Assembly: GCF_016598775.1 (NCBI RefSeq)
Contig: NZ_CP066802.1
Location: 2,294,001-2,358,000, forward strand
Length of the DNA stretch: 64,000 bases
Direction: 5' to 3'
From: Actinomyces weissii
GTDB taxonomy: Bacteria > Actinomycetota > Actinomycetes > Actinomycetales > Actinomycetaceae
Below are positions 35,320-42,905 of the stretch, one piece after another. A model generated the notes under the pieces. It did no database searches and had not been told where the DNA came from. It saw only the letters and a program-made list of their open reading frames with translations. The translations under genes were made by a program, and so were the position numbers. The first letter of the stretch is position 1. Each line of letters starts with the position of its first letter.

Positions 35320-35997
35320 GTGGAAGACAGCATCATCGGCAAGATCCCCCTCTTTGAGGGCATGGGTCCCGAGGAGCAGGAGGAGCTGCGCGCCATGATG
35401 TCGCAGACCACCCTGCGCCGTGGCGAGATCCTCTTCAACGAGGGCGACGCCGGGGACCGGCTCTACATTCTTCTCTCCGGCAAGGTCAAGCTGGGGCACG
35501 CTGCTGTCGACGGGCGCGAGAACCTGCTGGCGGTGCTGGGCCCCGGCGAGGTCGTCGGCGAGCTCACCCTGTTCGACCCGGGCCCCCGCTCCACCACGGC
35601 CACCGCCGTGGCCCCCACGGACCTGCTCAGCCTGGAGCACGGCCAGCTCATGAGCTTCATCGAGACGCACCCGGCCCTGGCCAAGGACATGCTGCGGGCC
35701 CTGGCCCAGCGCCTGCGCCGCACCAACACGGCCCTGGCGGACCTGGTGTTCTCTGACGTGCCGGGCCGCGTGGCCAAGGCCCTGCTGGACCTGGCGGACC
35801 GTTTCGGCTCCACCACCGAGGACGGCGTGCACGTCCCGCACGACCTCACCCAGGAGGAGCTGGCCCAGCTGGTGGGCGCCTCCCGCGAGACCGTGAACAA
35901 GTCGCTGGCCGAGTTCGTCTCCCGCGGCTGGATCCGCCTGGAGGGGCGAGCCGTGACGCTGCTGGACGTGGACCGGCTGCGCCGTCGCGCCCGCTGA
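35320..35997 (+). CDS. crp: Crp/GlxR-type global transcription regulator
   Basis: Encodes 225 residues from GTG 35320, preceded by AGCAGGAGG at six bases; an in-frame ATG at 35287 would add 11 residues. The cyclic-nucleotide-binding domain (residues 1 to 120) includes LFNEGDAGDRLYILLSGKVK and the phosphate-binding cassette region VVGELTLFDPGPRSTTATA, where the GE and RST residues that contact cAMP are kept. The helix-turn-helix is LTQEELAQLVGASRETVNKS. Actinobacterial orthologues (GlxR, Rv3676) control carbon and redox genes widely. It is divergent from nth and followed by a very strong terminator. Confidence 0.93.
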   Translation: MEDSIIGKIPLFEGMGPEEQEELRAMMSQTTLRRGEILFNEGDAGDRLYILLSGKVKLGHAAVDGRENLLAVLGPGEVVGELTLFDPGPRSTTATAVAPTDLLSLEHGQLMSFIETHPALAKDMLRALAQRLRRTNTALADLVFSDVPGRVAKALLDLADRFGSTTEDGVHVPHDLTQEELAQLVGASRETVNKSLAEFVSRGWIRLEGRAVTLLDVDRLRRRAR

Positions 35998-36026
35998 GCC
36001 TACGGCGAGCGCCAGCACAGACAGGA

Positions 36027-36068
36027 GACGGGGCGCCTGGCCACCAGCTGGTGGCCAGGCGCCCCGTC
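36027..36068 (+). terminator. 42-base perfect palindrome after crp
   Basis: 21-base arms meet without a loop at 36047/36048; the central half is GGCGCCTGGCCACCAG. It lies 30 bases after the crp stop. As RNA it would form an extremely stable hairpin, and it can act in both directions, also ending transcription from the minus-strand genes that follow. Confidence 0.88.
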
Positions 36069-36295
36069 CTGCTAATCCGCCCCGCAGAGGCAGCAGACCT
36101 GCGTCCCGGCGCACCAGCAGAGCCGACCGGAAGCCACCAGCCGCCGAGACGGCACAGGCTGCGGCACGTGGTCAGCCGCAGCCCGACTACCGCTACCGGC
36201 ACGGCCCAGGCCAGCACCAGCGGCGTGGACGCCGTCGCCAGCGCCGAGACAGCCTGCCTTCCTGGAACCGCCGCCGCCCGCAGGCGGGGCAGGAC

Positions 36296-36457
36296 TCAGG
36301 CGCTGACCGGGCGCTTGAGGTAGGCGACCAGGTTGTCCGAGCCCGCCGGGCCGGGCACCACCTGCACCAGCTCCCAGCCGTCAGCCCCCCACTGGTCCAG
36401 GATCTGCTTGGTGGCGTGGGTGATGAGCGGAATCGTGGCGTACTCCCATTTAGTCAT
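36296..36457 (-). CDS. DUF4177 small protein
   Basis: A 53-residue protein beginning MTKWEYATIPLITHATKQIL and ending in AYLKRPVSA. The pattern KWEY, QWGADGWELV and LKRP is that of the short actinobacterial DUF4177 proteins that lie between crp and whiB in many genomes. Function unknown; no signal peptide or membrane segment. It is downstream of whiB on the same strand with a 27-base gap, so the two are probably co-transcribed. It is easily missed because of its length. Confidence 0.88.
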   Translation of the reverse strand: MTKWEYATIPLITHATKQILDQWGADGWELVQVVPGPAGSDNLVAYLKRPVSA

Positions 36458-36484
36458 GGCGCGAGCCTAGAGGACCGCGGTCGC

Positions 36485-36814
36485 TCAACGCACCCGCGCC
36501 AGGATTCGCGGCGCCCGGCGGGCGTGGATCTCCGCGACCAGCTCGTCATCCTCCCGCTCCAGCCAGGCCCCCCAGTCCGTGACCTCCGGGAAGCGGCGCA
36601 GCAGGGCCCGGCGCTCACGCTCCGTGAGCCCTCCCCAGACCCCGAAGGAGGACTCCGAGTCCAGGGCCTCCGCCAGGCACTCCATACGTACCGGGCAGGA
36701 GAAGCACAGACTCCGGGCGTCCCGCTGCTCGGCGCCTTTGCCGAAGAGCCGGTCCGGCGCCACCTGGGCACATGCTGCCCGGGCGGCCCAAGTCTGGTCC
36801 GCAGTGTCCGTCAT
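36485..36814 (-). CDS. WhiB-family iron-sulfur regulator (WhiB4-like by synteny)
   Basis: Encodes 109 residues. Four cysteines at 15, 37, 40 and 46 ([4Fe-4S] ligands) precede the GVWGGLTERERRALL turn, and the C-terminus is basic (HARRAPRILARVR) for DNA contact. These proteins act as redox- or NO-sensing transcription factors with the sigma factor. GGAG lies before the ATG. The position beside ponA2 and near crp corresponds to whiB4 (Rv3681c) in M. tuberculosis; sequence alone does not settle the subclass. It is divergent from the penicillin-binding protein gene, with 181 bases of shared promoter space. Confidence 0.93.
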   Translation of the reverse strand: MTDTADQTWAARAACAQVAPDRLFGKGAEQRDARSLCFSCPVRMECLAEALDSESSFGVWGGLTERERRALLRRFPEVTDWGAWLEREDDELVAEIHARRAPRILARVR

Positions 36815-36983
36815 GTCTCAACTCCATCGCTGGTCGGCGGGCAACATCGTTGTCGTCCACGTCACACCAGAACCGTAAGCCATAGCGGCCCGATTATCAA
36901 AACGGTGCGTGCTACCCAGGCGATCCACGCACGCTAGCGGCGCAAACCGGCAGACGCCACAAGCCATTTCACGCACTTGCACG

Positions 36984-36989
36984 TACGCT
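36984..36989 (+). promoter_or_regulatory. -10 box of leaderless promoter for ponA2
   Basis: TACGCT, six bases before ATG 36996; a TTGCAC stretch begins 36977 and is too close to be its -35 box. Confidence 0.6.
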
Positions 36990-36995
36990 GGGTGC

Positions 36996-39278
36996 ATGTT
37001 GCCGTCTGCACCCTCCCGCGGAAGGTCCCTAGAGCCCTCCCAGATCATCTCCATGCTGCTGGTCTTCACCCTGGTCGCCGCAGCCGGTGGCGTGCTCTCA
37101 GCAGGATTCGCGATGCCCCTGGTAGGGGCGGCCTCCGCCTTCACCAAGGCCAGCCAGGCCATGTTCGACGAGCTCCCCAGCGACTTCAACGTCCTGGAAC
37201 CCAGCGAGGTCTCAGTCATCAAGGCCGCGGACGGCACCCAGATCGCCACCTTCTACGCCGAGAACCGCATCGTGGTGCCGCTGAGCGAGATCAGCCCGAA
37301 CATGCAGAACGCGGTAGTGGCCGTGGAGGACCGGCGGTTCTTCCAGCACAAGGGAGTGGACCCCGTCGGCATGGTGCGCGCCCTGGTCAAGAACGCCTCC
37401 ACCGAGTCCACCCAGGGCGCCTCCACCCTGACCCAGCAGTACGTGCGCAACGTGCTGATCGAGGCGGGCCTGCAGTCCGGCGACGACTCCGCCATCACCG
37501 CCGCCCGCGCTGGCACGTTCACGCGCAAGCTCAAGGAGATCAAGTACGCCCTGACCCTGGAGAAGCAGCTGCCCAAGCAGAAGATCCTGGAGGGCTACCT
37601 GAACCTGGCCGCCTTCAGCCCCTCCACCTACGGCGTGGAGGCCTCCGCCCAGCACTACTTCTCCCACTCCGCCAAGGAGATGACGGTGGCGGAGGCGGCG
37701 CTGCTGGCGGGGCTGACGAACGCGCCCGCCGCCTACGACCCCGTGACCCAGCCTGAGCAGGCCGCGAACCGTATGCAGTGGGTGCTGGACAAGATGCTGC
37801 ACGAGCAGTTCATCGACCAGGCCCAGTACGACGAGGCCAAGGCCACCCCCATCGACCAGCTGCTCAACGTCACCAAGACCGTCGGCGGCTGCGGGGCGGC
37901 TGGCTCCGCCGCCTACTTCTGCAACTACGTGGCCTCCGAGATCCTCAGCTCCGAGCTCTACGGCCAGGACAAGGCCACCCGCAAGCAGCTGCTGCTGCGG
38001 GGCGGACTGACCATCACCACCACCCTGAACATGGAGCACCAGCAGGCGGCCCAGGGGGCGGTGGAGTCCTGGGTGCCCACCGGGGACCCCTCCAACGCCA
38101 AGGCCGCCGTCGTCTCAGTCGAGCCCGGCAGCGGCCGGATCACGGCCATGGCCCAGAACACCAGCTTCGGTGACCCGACACAGCCAGGCGACACCTCCAC
38201 CCAGATCTCCTTCAGCGCCGACGCCGCCCACGAGGGCACCACCTCCAACGGCTTCCAGCCCGGCTCGGTGTTCAAGACCTTCGTGCTGGCAGAGTGGTTC
38301 CGCCAAGGGCGCTCCGCCTACGAGGTGGTCAACACCAACCCCCGGACCTTCACCGACCGCGAGTGGCGGATCTGTGGCGGCCCCGGCACCGTAGAGCCCT
38401 GGCCGGTGCAGAACTCAGACCCCAGCGAGAACGGCAGGCGCAGCGTCTACGACACCGCCAGCCAGTCCATCAACGTGGGCTTCGCGGAGATGCTCACCCG
38501 GCTGGACATCTGCGACGTCTCCAAGCTGGCCTCCACCATGGGGGTCACCAAGCCGGACGGCAGCGAGCTGGACCCGCTGCCCTCCATCATCCTGGGCGTC
38601 ATGAACACCCCGCCTCTGGCCATGGCCAACGCCTACGCCACCTTCGCCGCCCACGGCGTCTACTGCAAGCCGGTCGCGATCACCTCCATCACGGACAAGT
38701 CCGGGAGCTCGCTGGAGGTCCCCAGCAGCGACTGCAGCCAGGTGATCGACCCGAAGGTCGCCGACCAGGTGACTATGACCCTCACCTCCGTGTTCGCCCG
38801 AGGCGGTACCGCTGCGAACTCCGCACTGCCCGGGCGTCCCGCCGCAGGCAAGACCGGCACCACCGATTACGCCAACAACATCTGGATGGTCGGGTACACC
38901 CCGCAGCTGTCCAGCGCCGCCTGGGTGGGGCACTCCGACGGCGACTACTCGCTGAGCCACCAGATGATCGGCGGCCGCTACTACGGTCAGGTCTACGGCA
39001 ACACCATCGCCGCCCCCATGTGGCGTGACTACATGGCCACCGCCCTGGCCAACTCTGAGGTGCAGCAGTTCAACCAGGTCAGCCTGGGCAACAAGCCCGC
39101 GCCGGCGCCTGCCCCCCCGAAGAAGAAGCAGGACGCCTCCGGGCAGGCACCCGCCAGCCCCGGCACCTCCAGCACCCCGGCCCAGGCGAACGCCAGCGGG
39201 CCAGGAGGCTCCCAGGGCGCTTCCACGGGCAGCACCTCCAGCCTCAGCCTCCAGAACCGCAAGGAGGACGAGCGTTGA
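36996..39278 (+). CDS. ponA2: Bifunctional penicillin-binding protein (transglycosylase/transpeptidase)
   Basis: Encodes 760 residues from ATG 36996, six bases after a TACGCT box; a longer frame from 36909 is rejected. A short cytoplasmic segment and one transmembrane helix (about residues 17 to 45) anchor it. The GT51 domain has VEDRRFFQHKGVDPVG with catalytic glutamate. The transpeptidase has SVFK (serine 424, lysine 427), SIN in TASQSINVGF and KTGTTDY (lysine 619). A proline/alanine/serine-rich tail of about 70 residues replaces the PASTA domain present in mycobacterial PonA2. It polymerises and crosslinks peptidoglycan. The next gene overlaps by four bases. Confidence 0.93.
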   Translation: MLPSAPSRGRSLEPSQIISMLLVFTLVAAAGGVLSAGFAMPLVGAASAFTKASQAMFDELPSDFNVLEPSEVSVIKAADGTQIATFYAENRIVVPLSEISPNMQNAVVAVEDRRFFQHKGVDPVGMVRALVKNASTESTQGASTLTQQYVRNVLIEAGLQSGDDSAITAARAGTFTRKLKEIKYALTLEKQLPKQKILEGYLNLAAFSPSTYGVEASAQHYFSHSAKEMTVAEAALLAGLTNAPAAYDPVTQPEQAANRMQWVLDKMLHEQFIDQAQYDEAKATPIDQLLNVTKTVGGCGAAGSAAYFCNYVASEILSSELYGQDKATRKQLLLRGGLTITTTLNMEHQQAAQGAVESWVPTGDPSNAKAAVVSVEPGSGRITAMAQNTSFGDPTQPGDTSTQISFSADAAHEGTTSNGFQPGSVFKTFVLAEWFRQGRSAYEVVNTNPRTFTDREWRICGGPGTVEPWPVQNSDPSENGRRSVYDTASQSINVGFAEMLTRLDICDVSKLASTMGVTKPDGSELDPLPSIILGVMNTPPLAMANAYATFAAHGVYCKPVAITSITDKSGSSLEVPSSDCSQVIDPKVADQVTMTLTSVFARGGTAANSALPGRPAAGKTGTTDYANNIWMVGYTPQLSSAAWVGHSDGDYSLSHQMIGGRYYGQVYGNTIAAPMWRDYMATALANSEVQQFNQVSLGNKPAPAPAPPKKKQDASGQAPASPGTSSTPAQANASGPGGSQGASTGSTSSLSLQNRKEDER

Positions 39279-40285
39279 GCCCCCGCCCCCGGAGCCTGCT
39301 GCGTACTGCGGGCGCCCTGACCGGCCTGGGCCTGGGAGTCCTGGGCTGGTCCCTGCTGGAGGCCCGCCGGCCGGTGCTGCGGCAGGTAGAGATAGCCTGC
39401 CTGGCGCCCGGGCAGGCCCCCCTGCGGATCCTGCACGTCTCCGACCTGCACCTGTCCTCCTACAGCACCTGGCTGGTGGAGTGGGTGCGGGACCTGGCGC
39501 GCCTGCGGCCCGACGTCGTCGTGAACACCGGGGACAACCTGGCCCTGGCGGACGGCCTGGAGCCCCTGCGGGAGGCCCTGGAGCCCCTGACGGCCTTCCC
39601 GGGGGCCTTCGTGCTGGGAGACCACGACTACCACACCACCGTCTTCAAGTCCCCCACGCGCTACCTGCGGGCCGACCCCCGCACCGCCGACGACCCCGAG
39701 CAGCTGGCTGCCCAGGAGGTCCTGCCCTGGGAGGAGATCCGTGACCTGCAGGCGCGGGCGGGCTGGGTGGAGCTGACCAACACCCGGGGGCACCTGGTCA
39801 CGGGTGGGCGCCGTCTGGAGCTGGTGGGGGTTGACGACGCCCACGTGGACCGGGACGTGTTCCCCCCAGCCGCTGCCACCGGGGCAGGGCCCAGCGCCCC
39901 GGCGGAGGACGGCGAGACGGTGCTGTCAGTCAGCGGGCGTCCCCTGCGCCTGGGCCTGGCGCACGCCCCCTACCTGCGGGTGCTGGAGGCCATGCGTCAG
40001 GACGGCGTCGACCTGCTGCTGGCGGGCCACACCCACGGTGGACAGCTGTGCCTGCCGCGATTCGGGGCGCTGGTGACCAACTGCGACCTGGACCGCTCGC
40101 GGGCCTCCGGGGTCTCGGCCTGGCCGGAGCACCTGCAGGCGGGGGCGCCTGGTGAGGGCGTGGCCGGGCCGGAGTCGCTGCTGCTGCACGTGAGCGCGGG
40201 GCTGGGCACCAGCCCGTTCACGCCGGTGCGCCTGGCCTGCCGCCCTGAGGCCACCCTGCTGACCCTGGTGGCCGCCCCGCAGTGA
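39275..40285 (+). CDS. Metallophosphoesterase with N-terminal anchor
   Basis: Encodes 336 residues from TTG 39275, which overlaps the ponA2 stop (TTGA) and has AAGGAGG upstream. A hydrophobic segment at about residues 8 to 25 probably anchors it. Metal ligands are in LHVSDLHLSSY, VNTGDNLAL, LGDHDYH and LAGHTHGGQL, the calcineurin-like set. The orthologue in M. tuberculosis (Rv3683) sits after ponA2 in the same way. Relatives act on UDP-diacylglucosamine or lipid diphosphates in other phyla, but substrate is unknown here. Confidence 0.9.
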   Translation: MSPRPRSLLRTAGALTGLGLGVLGWSLLEARRPVLRQVEIACLAPGQAPLRILHVSDLHLSSYSTWLVEWVRDLARLRPDVVVNTGDNLALADGLEPLREALEPLTAFPGAFVLGDHDYHTTVFKSPTRYLRADPRTADDPEQLAAQEVLPWEEIRDLQARAGWVELTNTRGHLVTGGRRLELVGVDDAHVDRDVFPPAAATGAGPSAPAEDGETVLSVSGRPLRLGLAHAPYLRVLEAMRQDGVDLLLAGHTHGGQLCLPRFGALVTNCDLDRSRASGVSAWPEHLQAGAPGEGVAGPESLLLHVSAGLGTSPFTPVRLACRPEATLLTLVAAPQ

Positions 40286-40692
40286 CCGGGAAGGTTGGCT
40301 GAGCGGCCCGGGGGCGGCTGAGCGTCCTGCACCCGGCTGCCGGACAGGCACGGGACGGCTGCTGAGTCCAGGCCCGCCGCCGGACAGGTGCCGGTCCAGA
40401 CGGCCCCGGTAGCACAGCCGAACCTCGCACCAGCCGGCCCTAGTGGGCGGGCACAGGGGCAGGGGCCCACCAGCCGACCCCTCTGGGACGCTGGACGGCG
40501 ACAGCCCCACGGAGCCGTACAGACACAAGGCAAGGCGGGTACGCCACCGGGAAACCGGGCCGCCGTCGGGCTACGTCCTGAGGGACCGGCCCGGGACCGC
40601 GCCCCACCTCCGAGGCCGCTAGGTGACGCAGTACTCACCGACCTGGATTTCCTTGGGCGCGCGCCAGTGGCTATAGTTGCCACCGCTGCACA
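40286..40692. other. Gap before tRNA-Pro, including its promoter
   Basis: 407 bases without a credible gene. GCCGGACAGG occurs twice (near 40339 and 40379). TATAGT at 40672-40677 is a good -10 box for the tRNA, 16 bases upstream of the mature 5' end; the TTGGGC at 40653 is a poor, closely spaced -35 candidate. Nothing else recognised. Confidence 0.6.
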
Positions 40693-40766
<74 letters not shown>

Positions 40767-40850
40767 CGATGAGGAAGTCCGCGAGCTTGCTCGTGAGACC
40801 TCCGAGGAGGAAGGTCTAAGAGACCGTCCGGTCGAGTACCCCAACCAGGA

Positions 40851-40883
40851 GGGTGCCCATGAGCAAGCTCATGGGCACCCTTT
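40851..40883 (+). terminator. Intrinsic terminator downstream of tRNA-Pro
   Basis: Perfect 14-base arms (40851-40864 and 40867-40880) with a two-base apex, followed by TTT. It is the best classical terminator in the window. Confidence 0.9.
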
Positions 40884-40934
40884 AGCTTGGTGTCCACGGC
40901 AGTACCGACTGGTCCGGACGCTTGGTGTTCCGTC

Positions 40935-41051
40935 TGCTCTGGCGATCCGCCTGTCTGCGGACCCCCTCCCCGCCAGAGCAGGCACGTTCCTCCTGCGCCA
41001 GGCGCAGCGGGACAGGAAGCGCGCCCCCTCCCCACCTGAGCAGGAACGTTC
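40935..41051. repeat. Nested hairpin and 28-base imperfect direct repeat
   Basis: TGCTCTGGCG (40935-40944) and CGCCAGAGCA (40971-40980) enclose a CCGC/GCGG inner stem. A 28-base unit starting CCCCCTCCCC and ending ACGTTC occurs at 40962-40989 and 41024-41051 with 25 matches. The second copy ends exactly where the 122-base element begins. Confidence 0.7.
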
Positions 41052-41173
41052 TGTCACTGGTGGAAGACTAGAACAGCCCCCCGACACTACGCCCAAGAAG
41101 ATTCTGGCTTGATTCCGCGGTAGTTGAAGCATCAGCAACCCTTGCGAGGGCTTCTATCCCTCCGCCAGTGACA
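41052..41173. repeat. 122-base inverted-repeat element, copy 2 (family 2)
   Basis: Bounded by TGTCACTGGTGGA (41052-41064) and TCCGCCAGTGACA (41161-41173). Same length, end sequences and inner blocks (CTAGAA, ACGCCCA, CCGCGG) as the element at 6648-6769. Both are followed on the right by ACCCC. Confidence 0.7.
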
Positions 41174-41292
41174 ACCCCCGCGCAAGCCGTCCCAGCCGCA
41201 CCGCCGACGTCGGGTCCGCCTGCCCAGCGCCCCACCGCACTACCCTGGTCCTGCTACAACGCCAGTACCAGCCCCAGGAACCCACCGCCAGC

Positions 41293-42891
41293 ATGACAGG
41301 AACCGCACCAAGCAGCTCACGCGCCCGGATGCGTCGCCCGCGCCTCGAGGCGGCGCTCGTGGTGTCGAGCACAGTCGCCTTCGCGGCTCTCACCTGGTTC
41401 ATCGTCTCCGGCCAGTCCCACGAGCTCGATGTCGGCTCCCGCCAGGTCCTGTTCACCCCCCGCTCCGCCTGGGGCCAGGTGGCCGAGGCCCTGAGCCTGC
41501 TGACCCACCCGCTGGTCATGCTCGCGGCGATCCTGGTGGCCACGGCCCTGAGCTTCAAGCAGCGGATGCGCCGTCTGACCGTGGCCCTGGCCATCACCGC
41601 CAGCGGCATTCCCCTGCAGCTGCTGCTAGCCGCCTGGATCGACCGGCCCCGCCCGCAGACGCACTTCGCGGACTCAGTCTCCTTCTACCTGCCCGGCTCC
41701 TTCCCCAACGGGCACGTCACCGCGGTACTGCTAGGCAGCTGGGTGCTGGTCACCCTGACGCGGGCGCACCGCCGTCCCCAGACCTGGGTGCTGGGGCGGA
41801 CGCTGCTGGCGGCGGGGGCGGTGGCCCTGACCGGCCTGGCCCAGTGGTCCACCGGCATGGCCCGCACCAGCGACCTGCTGGGCGGGGTGCTGCTCGGCAC
41901 GGCAGTAGCCAACCTGGGCCTGTTCATAGGGGGCATTGAGACGATCCTGTCCGGCTGGGCACATTTCGGCCTGCCCGAGGAACGCACCGGCAAGCGTGCG
42001 GCGGTGGTGCTCAACCCAACCAAGGTCGACGACCTGTCCCTGCTGCGCCGTCGGGTGGAGTCTGAGGTCCTGCGCGCGGGCTGGGAGCCGACGCTGTGGC
42101 TGGAGACCACCCCGCAGGACGCGGGTGCCCAGGCGGCCACCCGGGCCCTGGAGGAGGGCGTGGACCTGGTCATGGTGGTTGGCGGGGACGGCACCGTGCG
42201 TGCCGTGTGCACCACCCTGGCGGGCACCGGCACCGCCGTCGCCCTGGTGCCTGCGGGCACAGGCAACCTGCTGGCACGGAACCTGATGGTGCCCCTGGAC
42301 ACCGACTCGGCCCTGCGGCTGGCCCTGCACGGGCGCAGTCGCCCCGTTGACGTCGTGCGCCTGCGGGCCCAGGACGAGCAGGGCCGGGAGACCGAGGAGC
42401 GCTTCGTGGTGATGGCCGGCATGGGGCTGGACGCCAAGATCATGGAGGACACCGACGACGACCTGAAGAAGGTCATCCGCTCGGGGGCCTACGCGGTGGC
42501 CGCCGTCGCCAACGCGGTGCCCGACCCGTTCAAGGCCCGGGTGAGCCTGGATGACGAGCCCGCCCAGGAGCAGGAGGTGGTGATGGCGCTGCTCGGGAAC
42601 GTCGGGACCATCACCGGCGGGATGACGCTCTTCCCACAGGCCGAGCCGGATGACGGGCGGGTGGACCTGCTGCTGGCCAGCCCGGAGCGGGTCACGGACT
42701 GGGCCAGGCTGGGGGCGCAGATACTCACGGGCCGTGAGCTGGAGGGCTTCACCCTGGCGAGCGCGCGCCGGGTGGTGATCGAGGCCGACGAGCCAGTGCC
42801 TTTCGAGATCGACGGCGACACCGCCGGGCAGGTGCGTCGGCTGGAGGTAGAGGTGGAGCCTGGCACCCTGCGAGTCATCGTCCCCCAGTAA
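41293..42891 (+). CDS. PAP2-like/diacylglycerol kinase fusion protein
   Basis: Encodes 532 residues. Residues 1 to about 220 form a PAP2-like membrane domain with five or six helices. All three phosphatase motifs are altered: AAWIDRPRP lacks the lysine of motif 1, FPNGHV has asparagine for the serine of PSGH, and MARTSDLLGG has arginine where motif 3 needs histidine. Residues 235 to 532 are a diacylglycerol kinase catalytic domain with VVGGDGTVRAV and VPAGTGNLLARNL. The kinase half could phosphorylate diacylglycerol or another lipid to return it to phospholipid synthesis, while the phosphatase half appears inactive and may only anchor or bind substrate. Such two-domain proteins are known in actinobacteria. 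Confidence 0.87.
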   Translation: MTGTAPSSSRARMRRPRLEAALVVSSTVAFAALTWFIVSGQSHELDVGSRQVLFTPRSAWGQVAEALSLLTHPLVMLAAILVATALSFKQRMRRLTVALAITASGIPLQLLLAAWIDRPRPQTHFADSVSFYLPGSFPNGHVTAVLLGSWVLVTLTRAHRRPQTWVLGRTLLAAGAVALTGLAQWSTGMARTSDLLGGVLLGTAVANLGLFIGGIETILSGWAHFGLPEERTGKRAAVVLNPTKVDDLSLLRRRVESEVLRAGWEPTLWLETTPQDAGAQAATRALEEGVDLVMVVGGDGTVRAVCTTLAGTGTAVALVPAGTGNLLARNLMVPLDTDSALRLALHGRSRPVDVVRLRAQDEQGRETEERFVVMAGMGLDAKIMEDTDDDLKKVIRSGAYAVAAVANAVPDPFKARVSLDDEPAQEQEVVMALLGNVGTITGGMTLFPQAEPDDGRVDLLLASPERVTDWARLGAQILTGRELEGFTLASARRVVIEADEPVPFEIDGDTAGQVRRLEVEVEPGTLRVIVPQ

Positions 42892-42905
42892 CCCCGCTCT
42901 CTCAC

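Larger units (their letters stand above)
40767..41292. other. 526-base gap after tRNA-Pro
   Basis: Contains small stems just after the tRNA (GCGAGC/GCTCGT and AGACCT/AGGTCT), a strong terminator (40851-40883), a nested inverted repeat (40935-40980), a 28-base direct repeat, and the second 122-base element (41052-41173). No protein gene is credible. Confidence 0.65.
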
